From contig JBEHWX010000023.1 of the NCBI GenBank assembly GCA_048498995.1, positions 1 to 64,000 on the forward strand: a stretch of DNA of 64,000 bases, given 5' to 3'. Made by a program: the position numbers and the translations under genes. This document shows positions 35,811-44,395 of the stretch, piece after piece. The notes below the pieces were generated by a model. That model searched no databases. It was not told the origin of the DNA and saw only the letters and a list, made by a program, of their open reading frames with translations. Source of the stretch: JBEHWX01 sp048498995. Lineage in GTDB: Bacteria; Bacteroidota; Ignavibacteria; OLB7. How positions within the stretch are numbered: position 1 is the first letter of the stretch; the number at the start of each line of letters is the position of its first letter.

Positions 35811-35885
35811 TGGCTCCGCGAGTAGGATTCGAACCTACAACCCTCCGGTTAACAGCCGGATGCTCCACCGTTGAGCTATCGCGGA
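35811..35885 (-). tRNA. tRNA-Asn (GTT)
   Basis: Reading the minus strand, the acceptor TCCGCGA pairs with TCGCGGA. The D arm is GCTC/GAGC, the anticodon arm is TCCGG-CTGTTAA-CCGGA with anticodon GTT, and the T arm is GTAGG-TTCGAAT-CCTAC. The discriminator is G and CCA is encoded (35811-35813). All stems pair fully. Confidence 0.97.
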
Positions 35886-36376
35886 ATTGCAAGGGCTACA
35901 AATATAGCCCCTCGGGCCAGCCGATGCAACCGGTTCGTTGCCTCGGGAAATGTGAAGAACCGTTTCACGGAAGCCCTCCGGCCTCGAACCAAGAAGGGCG
36001 GTTGCGGTCCACGCGCCTCTGTCGGGAGCGGGCGGATATGGCCTCCGCGACAGGCTCCACGCAACCTCTCAGGACCCGCGGGCACCCCGATTGGGGGGAT
36101 GGAAAACGCCGGCATTACGGCCGCCGCGCGATGAGCGAGGAAAGAGGCCGCTGCCACGGGCGCCGCCCGAGGTGCGTCCCACGCCCGGCGCCGCGGGACC
36201 GGAGCACCTCGGCTCCCACAACACGCTTCACGACAGGAACGCCACCTTCAACAACAACGCCCCCGCGGCACGGACCGCGAAGGCGTTGAACAGCGCGAAT
36301 CACGAACCATGAAGCAACATGATTTCATGGTTCTTCATTCTCAATTCTCAATTCCGCCTCGCACGGAGGCAACGCC
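35886..36376. other. Gap upstream of tRNA-Asn and downstream of the GMPP fusion
   Basis: No gene is seen. It must hold the tRNA-Asn promoter near its left end. Two hairpins lie at its right end: gaaccatgaa/ttcatggttc at 36304-36333, and the strong stem at 36355-36389. ctcaattctcaattc at 36340-36354 is a short direct repeat. Confidence 0.6.
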
Positions 36377-36389
36377 TCAGTGCGAGGCG
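36355..36389 (-). terminator. Hairpin overlapping the GMPP fusion stop codon
   Basis: cgcctcgcac (36355-36364) pairs with gtgcgaggcg (36380-36389), extended by gaggc/gcctc around a three-base loop. The stop codon (36377-36379) lies within the stem. A T-run is lacking, so termination is likely but not certain. Confidence 0.6.
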
Positions 36390-38890
36390 ACAGGCTCCTC
36401 CTTCCACTCGCGCACCAGGCGCTCGTACTCCAGCGCGAGCTGCGCGGCGCGGCCGCGGTCCTGGCTCTCGACGATGATGTGAAACAGCGGCCGCTCCTTG
36501 TCCGGGATCAGCAGCGCCCAGTCCTCGCCGAGGAAGATCTTCACGCCGTCGATCAGCTCGCGCGGGTGCCGCTCGGAGTGCTGCATCGCCTTGCGCATCA
36601 CCTGCCCCTTCAGCTCCCACGGGCAGTCGACCACCCGCTCCACCACCGCGCGGCGCGGCAGCTCGCGATCGAGCTGGCCGAGCGTCTTGCCGGTGTGCGC
36701 CACCATCTCCAGGATCTTCGCCACCGCGAACATCCCGTCGATCGAGAAGAGGAAGTCCGGGAAGATGAAGCCGCCGCGCGTCCCGCCGACGAAGGAGATC
36801 TCCTTGTCGTTGGTGGCGTCCATCATCGCCGAATGGTTGTTCTTGGTGTGGACCACGTCCACGCCGTACTCGGCGGCGATCTGCTCCACCTCGGTCGAGG
36901 CCACGATCGGCACGCCGATCTTCTTCACCGTCCCGCGACGGGTCTCCAGGAAGAGCTTCGTCACGATCGTCAGCAGGCGGTTGTTGTCGATCGGCTCACC
37001 GGTCTCGCTCACCGCGTACATCTTCTCGGCGCCCGGATCGATGATGAAGCCGAAGTCGTAGCCGAGGGAGGTCACCACCTCGCCGAGCCGCTTCATGGCG
37101 GCGTCCACCTCGGTCCGCTCGCGCACCATCCTGACCGGGTCGAGATAGGCGTTCAGGGTGATCACCTCCGGGCCGAGGGAGCCGAGGATGTTCGGCAGGA
37201 TGGTCGAGGCCACGCCGAAGGAGAAGTCGAAGGCCACCTTGAAGCGGGCGTCGCGGATCGCCTGCACGTCCAGGCACTCCAGGAAACGCGCGATGTAGCT
37301 CTCGTTGGTCCGCTCCGGGAAGTAGATGCTCCCCACCTCGTCGTAATTGGCGCGCTGATACTCCTCGCCGAAGAAGAGCCGCTCGATCGACTTGGTCTTT
37401 CCCGAGGGCATGTCCTTGCCGTCGGCGGCGAAGAAGATGATGTCGGTCTTCCGGCGATCGTGCGGCGACTTCCTGACGTGCACGCCGGCCACCTGCTTGC
37501 CGTTGCGGAGCTCGCTCCGGGTAAGCGGGATCGGGATGCTCTGCAGGTCGTTGACCATCACGCCGGCCGACATCAGGCCGGTGGAGATCGAGCGGTGAAT
37601 CATCCGGGAGACGTTGTCGGCGTCGCGGCTGATCGCCACGGCGCGTCCCTTGCCGGCGAAGGCGCCGAGCGCCGCGCCGAGCTTGGCGCCGAACTCCGGG
37701 TTCATCTCGATGTTCGACAGGCCGGTGATGCGCGCCTCGGTGAAGAGCTCGCGCGTCCACCGGTCGGCCCAGACGAGGCTGGAGGAGAGCGTGGCGCGCG
37801 ACTCGACCTCCTTGTCCGGCCAGAGCTTGATGTTCGACAGCAGCCGGGCGCCGTCGCCGATGCGGCAGCGGTCGGCCACGAACACATTCTCGTTGACCAC
37901 CACGTCGGCGCCGATCTCCACCTCGGTGCAGATCACGTCATCGCTCAGGTGGGAGCCCTTGCCGATCCGGGCGCGGCGCCAGATCACGGAGTTCCGGATC
38001 TGCGCCCCGGCCTCGATGTAGGTGCCGGCGCCGACCACCGTGTTGGCGATGAGCGCCCCGCGGCCGATCGTCACATCCTCGCCGAGGACCACGGTCCCCT
38101 CGAACTGGACATCGTCGCCGATGAAGGTTCCCTCGCCGACGAAGGCATTCCCCTTCTTCCGGCCAGGCATCTCGACGACGACCTTCCCCTGGAGCACGTC
38201 CATGTGCGCCTGCTGGTATTCGCTGAGGTTCCCGACGTCGCGCCAGTAGCCGCCGCCGGCGATGTAGCCGTAGAGGCCGAGATCCTCCTCCAGCATGTGG
38301 GGGAAGAGATCCTTGGAGAAATCGTACTCCCGCTTGTAGGGGATCAGCTCCAGCACCTCCGGCTCCAGGATGTAGATGCCGGTGTTGATGGTGTCGGAGA
38401 AGACCTCGCCCCACTGCGGCTTCTCGAGGAAGCGGGTGATCTTCCCATCGTCCGAGGTCATCACCACGCCGTAGGAGAGGGGATCGGCCACGCGGGTGAG
38501 CACGATCGTGGCCTTGGCGTTCTTCTCCTCGTGGAAGGCGATCGCCTTGGCCAGGTCGATATCGGTCAGGACATCGCCCGAGATGATGATGAATCGCTCG
38601 TCCAGAAACTCGTAGGCATTGCGGACCGAGCCGGCGGTGCCAAAATCAGCCTCCGACTGCACATAGTGCATGTCGATGCCGAAGGCCGAGCCGTTACCGA
38701 AGTAGGAGGTGATCACCTCCGGCTGATAGTAGAGCAGGGAGAGGACCTCGCGGATCCCGAGCTTGGTCAACAGGTTGACGATGTGGTGCATCATCGGGCG
38801 GTTGACCATCGGGGCCATCGGCTTCGGGACGTTGCACGTCAGAGGGCGAAGTCGCGTACCGAATCCGCCGGCCATGATCACTGCTTTCAT
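36377..38890 (-). CDS. Mannose-1-phosphate guanylyltransferase / phosphomannomutase-like fusion
   Basis: The product has 837 residues. The N-terminal nucleotidyltransferase (1-235) has AGGFGTRLRPLT (7-18), the metal loop SGDVLTDID and FLEKP. A left-handed beta-helix of hexapeptides follows (about 245-350). The C-terminal half (about 380-837) has phosphohexomutase architecture, but the catalytic TASHNP is not seen and the metal loop DGDxDR reads FIIDPGAEKMY. The mutase part is therefore probably inactive or altered, as in similar long proteins of cyanobacteria and actinobacteria. The likely reaction is Man-1-P (or another hexose-1-P) plus NTP to NDP-sugar, feeding surface polysaccharide synthesis. 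It is a single gene. Confidence 0.93.
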   Translation of the reverse strand: MKAVIMAGGFGTRLRPLTCNVPKPMAPMVNRPMMHHIVNLLTKLGIREVLSLLYYQPEVITSYFGNGSAFGIDMHYVQSEADFGTAGSVRNAYEFLDERFIIISGDVLTDIDLAKAIAFHEEKNAKATIVLTRVADPLSYGVVMTSDDGKITRFLEKPQWGEVFSDTINTGIYILEPEVLELIPYKREYDFSKDLFPHMLEEDLGLYGYIAGGGYWRDVGNLSEYQQAHMDVLQGKVVVEMPGRKKGNAFVGEGTFIGDDVQFEGTVVLGEDVTIGRGALIANTVVGAGTYIEAGAQIRNSVIWRRARIGKGSHLSDDVICTEVEIGADVVVNENVFVADRCRIGDGARLLSNIKLWPDKEVESRATLSSSLVWADRWTRELFTEARITGLSNIEMNPEFGAKLGAALGAFAGKGRAVAISRDADNVSRMIHRSISTGLMSAGVMVNDLQSIPIPLTRSELRNGKQVAGVHVRKSPHDRRKTDIIFFAADGKDMPSGKTKSIERLFFGEEYQRANYDEVGSIYFPERTNESYIARFLECLDVQAIRDARFKVAFDFSFGVASTILPNILGSLGPEVITLNAYLDPVRMVRERTEVDAAMKRLGEVVTSLGYDFGFIIDPGAEKMYAVSETGEPIDNNRLLTIVTKLFLETRRGTVKKIGVPIVASTEVEQIAAEYGVDVVHTKNNHSAMMDATNDKEISFVGGTRGGFIFPDFLFSIDGMFAVAKILEMVAHTGKTLGQLDRELPRRAVVERVVDCPWELKGQVMRKAMQHSERHPRELIDGVKIFLGEDWALLIPDKERPLFHIIVESQDRGRAAQLALEYERLVREWKEEPVASH

Positions 38891-39737
38891 AGGGGATGTC
38901 TCTAGTCTGATCGCAGGTTGAATTTCGGCAGTACCGCCAAATCCGTGCCGCGGGTTCGCGCAACCGGACGCCGGCGCAGGCCTGGAAGGAGCTGGTCCGG
39001 AAATCTACGGAATTCGTGGAGATGGGGGGAATTTCGCGGCAACCGGAACCCGCCGCGTTACCGCGGAGGGATCGGCCGTCCTTGAGTCGGGAGCTCCGGG
39101 GCGCCACGCGTTCCACCGCCGGCGCGCGCCGCGTTACGTCCTGAGGCTGCCTCCGGAGCAGGCTCCGGAGCGTGCTCCCGGAGCGCACCGGGGCTGGAGC
39201 GGGGCATGGGGAGCGATTGTGACTTGATTTCGCCCGTGGGGTCCACCATGTTGGCCCTCCTTCCGATACAGCGTCGAGATCACTCGACCGCACCGAGGCA
39301 CCGTTCCGAGCGCTCATCGAGCCTCCCCGGAGGCGCCCGCCGAGGGAGCGACCGGCGCTTCGGCCGGGGCTCCGACCGGCCGCGGGCCGGCCGCGGACCG
39401 GGACGTTACCCGGCGCTCCGACCGGGATATCGTCCGGATCTCCCCCCGGAATCGGGCCCGGACACCCGCCAAAGATCGGCTTCGTCTGTTCGACGGGAGC
39501 CCGAACCCCAAGTTCGACGTTGCGGACCCCTGATCCGGTTTTGTATTTTTAACAGGTTAACCACGTTTTGACCGAACCCTGAGCGGGAAACACGTGTAAC
39601 CGGACCAGTCGGCAGCCGGCTCTTTGAGTCGCAGATGCGTTTCGAGGCGTAGTGGTACGGCTTGTCGCCATCCAGAACCCCGCAAATGGGGACTGGATCG
39701 GGGACAAAGAAGTTACCTTGATCCTTCCTTCTCTCCT
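38891..39737. other. Large divergent gap between GMPP fusion and queA
   Basis: No supported gene in about 850 bp. It has GC-rich palindromic runs such as ccggccgcgggccggccgcgg around 39378-39398. An AT-rich segment at 39538-39565 (ttttgtatttttaacaggttaacc) is the best promoter candidate for queA or a leader transcript. The long 170-bp stretch before the queA ATG could be a 5' leader; I could not recognise a preQ1 or other riboswitch in it. Confidence 0.5.
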
Positions 39738-40775
39738 ATGAAATTATCTGACTTCCGCTACACCGCTCCCAAGTCTATCACGGCAAAATTCCCCGCAGAG
39801 CCCCGCGATCAGTCAAAATTGCTCGTTCTGGACCGGAAGACCGGCGACTTCGAAGACAAGATCTTCAACGACATCTCCGACTACTTCAAGAAAGGAGATT
39901 GCCTCGTCGTCAACGAGTCTCGCGTGTTCCCGGCCAGGCTCATCGGCAAGAAGGAGAAGACGAACGCCCAGATCGAGGTGATGCTCCTCCGGGAACTCTC
40001 CCAGAAGGACGCTCTCTGGGACGTGATCGTCGACCCCGCCCGGAAGGTCAGGATCGGCAACAAGATCTACTTCGACGACGGCAAGCTCTACTGCGAGGTG
40101 ATCGACAACACCACCTCGCGCGGCCGCACCGTCCGCTTCAATCACACCGGCGACCTGTTCAAGACGATCGAGCGGATCGGCCTGATGCCCCTCCCCCCCT
40201 ATATCGGACGGGAGCCGTCGGATGACGACCGCGAGTACTACCAGACGATCTTCGCCAAGACCAACGGCTCGGTGGCGGCTCCGACGGCGGGACTCCACTT
40301 CTCGAAGCGGCTGATCACGAAGCTGGAGAAGAAGGGGGTGAAGATCGCCCGGATCATGCTCCACATCAACCGATCGACGTTCGATCCGGTCGAGGTGGAG
40401 GATCTGACCAAGCACAAGATGCACTCGGAGTATTTCGAGATCAGCACCGCCGCGGCCGAGACGATCAACAAGACCATCAAGTCGAAGGGGAACGTGGTGG
40501 CCGTCGGCGCCTCGGTGGTCCGCGCGCTGGAGAGCTCGGTGCTCACCGCCGGGATCGTCAAGCCGAACCGCGGTTGGACCGACAAGTTCATCTACCCGCC
40601 GTACGATTTCAAGATCGTCGACCGGCTGATCACGAACTTCCACCAGCCGGAGAGCACGGTGCTGATGATGGTCTGCGCCTTCGCCGGCCGCGAGAAGATG
40701 ATGAAGGCCTACAAGCACGCGATCAAGTCCGGCTATCGCTTCTACAGCTACGGCGACGCGATGCTTATCCTCTGA
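39738..40775 (+). CDS. queA: tRNA preQ1(34) S-adenosylmethionine ribosyltransferase-isomerase
   Basis: The product has 345 residues from the ATG at 39738 (MKLSDFRYTAPKSITAKFPA). Family motifs are RDQSKLLVLDRKTG, LVVNESRVFPARL, GLMPLPPYIGR, VAAPTAGLHFS, THKMHSEYFEI-like KHKMHSEYFEI, VVRALESS and ITNFHQPESTVLMMV. It transfers the ribose of SAM to 7-aminomethyl-7-deazaguanine in tRNA to make epoxyqueuosine. The length is normal. The first codons are AT-rich, which helps initiation. The stop codon is embedded in a four-copy 16-bp tandem repeat. Other queuosine genes are not in the window. Confidence 0.97.
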   Translation: MKLSDFRYTAPKSITAKFPAEPRDQSKLLVLDRKTGDFEDKIFNDISDYFKKGDCLVVNESRVFPARLIGKKEKTNAQIEVMLLRELSQKDALWDVIVDPARKVRIGNKIYFDDGKLYCEVIDNTTSRGRTVRFNHTGDLFKTIERIGLMPLPPYIGREPSDDDREYYQTIFAKTNGSVAAPTAGLHFSKRLITKLEKKGVKIARIMLHINRSTFDPVEVEDLTKHKMHSEYFEISTAAAETINKTIKSKGNVVAVGASVVRALESSVLTAGIVKPNRGWTDKFIYPPYDFKIVDRLITNFHQPESTVLMMVCAFAGREKMMKAYKHAIKSGYRFYSYGDAMLIL

Positions 40776-40830
40776 GGCACTCATCCTCTGAGGCACTCAT
40801 CCTCTGAGGCACTCATCCTCTGAGGCACTC
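40767..40830. repeat. 16-bp tandem repeat x4 spanning the queA stop codon
   Basis: Four perfect copies of atcctctgaggcactc occupy 40767-40782, 40783-40798, 40799-40814 and 40815-40830. The first supplies the last queA codons and its TGA stop (40773-40775), so the repeat seems to have grown outward from the gene end. Confidence 0.97.
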
Positions 40831-41065
40831 ATTCTCCGATCGGCATCCCGCGTCCAGCCGCCGATCGATCTCCCCGGGTAGCGCGCCGTCGTAGACCGCG
40901 ATGTCGCCGACCGCGAGCTGCCGGCTCTTCCATGAATCTCCGCGATCCGGCGCCGACCAGCGGCGCCGTCGACCGGCAGCGCCGGGGTGCGCCCGCGATG
41001 CCGGCCCTCCTCCGTGCGCCCGCACGATCCGCCGGACGTTACTCATCCCAATCCGTTCCGACCGC

Positions 41066-41935
41066 ATGAGTCAGCCGTTTCTCCGCGTGCTCCGCGCCGT
41101 GGCCTCCCCGCTCTTCGGCAAGGGATACTGGAAGGCCCCGGTCCTCCGGAATATCGCCGCGTGGTATCAGCGGCGGTACCGGCCGGCGTTCGTCGAGATC
41201 GACGGAAGCAGACTCTACCTGAACTACGATGACGGGTGGTACAGCTCCTACCTGGCGGTGCATGGCTACTGCGAGAAGACCGAGACCGCGGTGGTGCGCC
41301 AGTTGGCCCGCCCCGGAATGACGATGCTCGATATCGGCGCCAACATCGGCTACTACACGCTGATCCTTTCGGCCATTGCCGGACCGGAGGGGAAGGTGAT
41401 AGCCTTCGAGCCGGACACGAAGAACCTGGAGTTCCTCCGCCGGAGCATCGCCGGCCTTCCGATCGACAACGTTGAGCTGGTGCCGAGCGCCGTGTGGGAG
41501 TCGAGCGGGTCGATCGAGCTCTACCTCAACCCGGAGGATCTGATCGATCACTCGGTGATTCCGGGCGCCGGCGGGGAGCGTCCGCACTACTCGATCCCGG
41601 CGGTCGCCCTCGACGAGTATCTCGATGGCCGCGCGGTGGATTTCGTGAAGATGGATATTCAGGGAGCGGAGGGACGCGCGCTGATGGGGATGTCGGAGCT
41701 GCTGGAGAAGCGCCCCCCCTCGGTGCTGATCACCGAGTTCTGGCCCTCGGCGCTCCGCCGCGCCGGCACGCCGCCGGAGGAGGTCTTCGCCCGGCTTCTC
41801 GATCTCGGCTACGCCATTCAGCGTATCGACGAGGATGGGGGAGCGGTGGTCCCGACCACGATCGCGCAGATCCTCGACCTGTGCGACCTGGACTGGAAAT
41901 TCACCAACCTGGTCTGCACCCGCGGCCGCGTCTGA
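41066..41935 (+). CDS. FkbM family methyltransferase
   Basis: The product has 289 residues from the ATG at 41066 (MSQPFLRVLRAVASPLFGKG). Class-I SAM methyltransferase motif I is TMLDIGANIGYYTLILSAIA, motif II is KVIAFEPDTKNLEFLRRSI, and the FkbM signature DFVKMDIQGAEGRALMGMSE is present, with LITEFWPSALRRAG at the end. FkbM enzymes O-methylate sugars or polyketides; the start-proximal basic helix suggests weak membrane association. It lies 290 bp after queA with its own start, so co-transcription is unclear. The target is unknown, perhaps a surface glycan. Confidence 0.92.
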   Translation: MSQPFLRVLRAVASPLFGKGYWKAPVLRNIAAWYQRRYRPAFVEIDGSRLYLNYDDGWYSSYLAVHGYCEKTETAVVRQLARPGMTMLDIGANIGYYTLILSAIAGPEGKVIAFEPDTKNLEFLRRSIAGLPIDNVELVPSAVWESSGSIELYLNPEDLIDHSVIPGAGGERPHYSIPAVALDEYLDGRAVDFVKMDIQGAEGRALMGMSELLEKRPPSVLITEFWPSALRRAGTPPEEVFARLLDLGYAIQRIDEDGGAVVPTTIAQILDLCDLDWKFTNLVCTRGRV

Positions 41936-41973
41936 CGCGACCGGTTCATCTCATTCGGTCATTCGTTTATCCG

Positions 41974-42007
41974 GTCACCCGTTCATTCGTTCATTCGTTC
42001 ATTCGTT
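41974..42007. repeat. 8-bp tandem repeat (attcgttc)
   Basis: attcgttc is repeated four times in direct tandem within ttcattcgttcattcgttc..., 40-70 bp after the FkbM gene stop and immediately before a CTGAAG hairpin. Confidence 0.85.
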
Positions 42008-42110
42008 CACCCGGCTGAAGCCGGGTGCTCGGAACACATGCGGGCGGGGGGCATTGATTTCCGTGGATCGCGCGCGGGCGCGCACGGGAGCGTCATCCGG
42101 CTGAAGCCGG
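42008..42110. repeat. CTGAAG-loop hairpins (members 4 and 5)
   Basis: cacccgg-ctgaag-ccgggtg at 42008-42027 is identical over 20 bases to the element at 15218-15237. A shorter ccgg-ctgaag-ccgg lies at 42097-42110. Confidence 0.8.
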
Positions 42111-42115
42111 CTGAC

Positions 42116-42155
42116 GGATTCGACGACGGATTCGACAACGGATTCGACGACGGGT
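42116..42155. repeat. 12-bp tandem repeat (ggattcgacgac)
   Basis: Three copies of ggattcgacgac, the middle one with one change (ggattcgacaac), lie immediately after the second CTGAAG hairpin, about 85 bp after the 3' end of the minus-strand HD gene when read on that strand. Confidence 0.85.
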
Positions 42156-42239
42156 GCGGATGGGGTTTTCCGCGCGGAACCGGACGTCCGGCCGAGGCGG
42201 GGGAACGACATCCCACGCCCCACACCACGAGATCTTCTC

Positions 42240-42827
42240 CTACCCTTCCTCCGAGCCGCTGTGGAGCGCCGACAGGCGCTGCCATGCCTTCCTGTATTTC
42301 TCCAGCCGCTCGGCGTCCTTCTGCTTCATCGGACGGTTGCTCCGGCGCACGTCCATGTTGTCCTCCAGGTCGGCCAGCTTCACCGCGCGCGCCAGCGGGT
42401 CGGGAGCGATCCGGTCGACGAAGGCGTCGTAGCTCTCCCCCTTGCGCCGGGTCAGATGCTCCACCGCGGCGATCACCCGCTCGCTGAAGCCCATCCTCCG
42501 GAGCTCATCGAAGGTCGTGTGGTTGTCCTCGACCGTGTCGTGGAGAAACGCGACGATCTTCTCCTCGATCGACCGGCATCGGCCGGCCACGCCGAGCACG
42601 TGGAGGATATAGGGCTGATGGTACTTGTCGGTCTGGCCGCGATGGCATCGGACGGCCAGCTCGATCGCGTCCTCGATCGCGCCGGCGCTGATGGCCGCGC
42701 GGCTCGCGCGGGTGGTTCTCCCGGACGCGCGAGCCGAGCCGGCTCGTTTTCTGGCCGCGCCGGCCGTGCTCTTGGCCGCCGGTTTCTTCGCCGCGCGGGC
42801 TCCGTCTGTTTCCCGTTGCTTCGCCAT
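42240..42827 (-). CDS. HD-domain alarmone-hydrolase-like protein with basic N-terminal tail
   Basis: The product has 195 residues. Residues 50-195 match SpoT/MESH1-type (p)ppGpp 3'-pyrophosphohydrolases: His62 (VRCHRGQTDK), His76 (YILHVLGVA), the HD motif HDTVED (96-101) and VKLADLEDNMD (150-159). The synthetase domain is absent. The first 45 residues (AKKPAAKSTAGAARKRAGSA) are Ala/Lys/Arg-rich like histone H1 or Hc1 tails, which is unusual and could bind nucleic acid. It should degrade ppGpp or a related nucleotide, releasing pyrophosphate. It is a single gene; the synthase is elsewhere. Confidence 0.87.
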   Translation of the reverse strand: MAKQRETDGARAAKKPAAKSTAGAARKRAGSARASGRTTRASRAAISAGAIEDAIELAVRCHRGQTDKYHQPYILHVLGVAGRCRSIEEKIVAFLHDTVEDNHTTFDELRRMGFSERVIAAVEHLTRRKGESYDAFVDRIAPDPLARAVKLADLEDNMDVRRSNRPMKQKDAERLEKYRKAWQRLSALHSGSEEG

Positions 42828-43208
42828 GAGTCGTTCCTCTGAACGAGCTAGGTTGAATTGTTGCTGTCACGCCGCTGTCGGACATCTCCCCCGAGCGCCC
42901 TTCCTCTCCCCGCCGCGCGGGATGAAACGGCACCGGGACGGCTCTCTTCCCCGACCGGAGATCCATGCCGATCGGTGCCGCGAAGAGTATACCATCGATG
43001 GTGGCGACAGGGCCCCGGCCCTCACATGGCGATGCGGATACGCGTAGCGCGCGTCGCGGCCGCCATGCCCGCGGACGCTCCGGTGCCGGACGCGCCCGGC
43101 GATGCCGGAGCTCGGCAATATCGCCCCCGCCCCCGAATTACGGTAGAACTATTCGCTTTCACTCCCACAAGGGCATTCGGTACCCGGTCATCGCGTAACT
43201 TTGCCTCC
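42828..43208. other. Divergent gap between HD gene and rnhA
   Basis: No supported gene. Promoters for both flanking genes should lie here; gaattacggtagaactattcgctttc (43134-43159) is an AT-richer segment 50-75 bp before the rnhA start and the best candidate for its promoter. Confidence 0.45.
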
Positions 43209-43697
43209 ATGCAACAACGACCTCACGTGACCATTTACACCGACGGCGCATGCTCCGGCAATCCCGGACCCGGCGGCTACGGCGTGGTGATGCTCTTCGG
43301 CGACAAGCGCCAGGAGCTCGCCCAGGGATATCGCCTCACGACCAACAACCGGATGGAGCTGACCGCGGTGATCGTGGCGCTGGAGCGCCTGAATCGCCCC
43401 TGCAAGGTGACCGTCTACAGCGACTCGCAGTACGTGGTCGATTCGATCACCAAGCGCTGGGTCCATGGCTGGAAGCGGAACGGGTGGCGCAAATCGAACA
43501 AGAAGCCGGCACTCAACGTCGACCTCTGGCAGCGCATACTGCCGCTGCTGGAGCAGCACGAGGTGGAGATGAAGTGGGTCCGCGGCCACAACAACAACGT
43601 CGAGAACGAGCGCTGCGACCGACTGGCCGTGGCCGCCACGCAGTCCGGCGATCTTCTGGTCGACGCCGGCTTCTCCCCGGCCGATGTCGAGGGATAA
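43209..43697 (+). CDS. rnhA: Ribonuclease HI
   Basis: The product has 162 residues from the ATG at 43209 (MQQRPHVTIYTDGACSGNPG). Catalytic residues are Asp12 in YTDGACSGNPGPGGYG, Glu in NNRMELTAVIVAL, Asp in VYSDSQYVVDSI and Asp in NERCDRLAV. WVRGHNNNVENE is the handle/active-site His region. It degrades RNA in RNA-DNA hybrids. The C-terminus has a 10-residue extra tail (DAGFSPADVEG). A 53-bp gap separates it from the methyltransferase gene, which may be co-transcribed. Confidence 0.97.
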   Translation: MQQRPHVTIYTDGACSGNPGPGGYGVVMLFGDKRQELAQGYRLTTNNRMELTAVIVALERLNRPCKVTVYSDSQYVVDSITKRWVHGWKRNGWRKSNKKPALNVDLWQRILPLLEQHEVEMKWVRGHNNNVENERCDRLAVAATQSGDLLVDAGFSPADVEG

Positions 43698-43750
43698 CCC
43701 CCCTTTCCCCTCCTCACCGGCCTCACGGGGCCACAACGAGCACACAGGCC

Positions 43751-44395
43751 ATGGACATCGGATGGTTTCTCGATCGGGTCGCCTGGTCCCCACTTCACCT
43801 GCTGATCCCGCTGATGATCTTCTTCCGGCTCTCGGAGCTCCGGAGCGCGAAGCGGAATCATGAGCGGCTGGCCGCGCGCGGGGCGGTCGAGGCGGGGGCG
43901 AATCACTATCCGGCGTTCGTGGCGCTCCACACCCTCTGGTTTCTCGGGATGATCGCGGAGATCATCCTGCTGACACGCCACGTCAGCCCCTTCTGGCCGG
44001 CGCTCCTGGCGATCTTCATCGGCGCCCGCTGGCTCCGCTGGCGCGCCATGACGGCGCTCGGCGATCGCTGGAGCACGAGAATCATGGTGCTCCCGGGCGC
44101 GCCTCCGGTCAAAGCCGGCCCCTACCGCTACCTGCGCCATCCGATCTACGTGGCGGTGGCCGCCGAGCTGCTCACCCTCCCGCTCATCTTCAGCGCGTAC
44201 GTGACGGCCGTGACCATCTCGCTGATGAACGCCGTGCTCTTCGTGATCAGGATCAGAACCGAGGAGAAGGCGCTGCGCGAGATCGGCGCCGGCTACGACG
44301 CGCCGGCCGGGGAGGAGAGCTCTCCCCGCGGAGAGATCAGCGGAACGACCCGCGCGAACGGGCGCCGCCAGGGAAAGCGCCGTCAGGGACGATAG
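43751..44395 (+). CDS. Isoprenylcysteine carboxyl methyltransferase-like membrane protein
   Basis: This 214-residue membrane protein starts at 43751 (MDIGWFLDRVAWSP). About five helices are seen, and the ICMT/PEMT signature is near the C-terminus: AGPYRYLRHPIYVAVAAELL and IRIRTEEKALREIG. Such bacterial enzymes use SAM to methylate lipids or small molecules. It ends in a basic tail (GTTRANGRRQGKRRQGR). Its 3' end overlaps the convergent MbnH-like gene by 13 bp, so the terminal residues share DNA with that gene. Confidence 0.88.
   Translation: MDIGWFLDRVAWSPLHLLIPLMIFFRLSELRSAKRNHERLAARGAVEAGANHYPAFVALHTLWFLGMIAEIILLTRHVSPFWPALLAIFIGARWLRWRAMTALGDRWSTRIMVLPGAPPVKAGPYRYLRHPIYVAVAAELLTLPLIFSAYVTAVTISLMNAVLFVIRIRTEEKALREIGAGYDAPAGEESSPRGEISGTTRANGRRQGKRRQGR

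Noticed and set aside
36380..38905. Plus-strand frame of about 840 codons
   Set aside because: Antisense of the GMPP fusion; low-complexity His/Leu/Val product.
39560..39737. preQ1 riboswitch before queA
   Set aside because: The leader is long enough, but I could not find the short hairpin and A-rich tail of a preQ1 aptamer.
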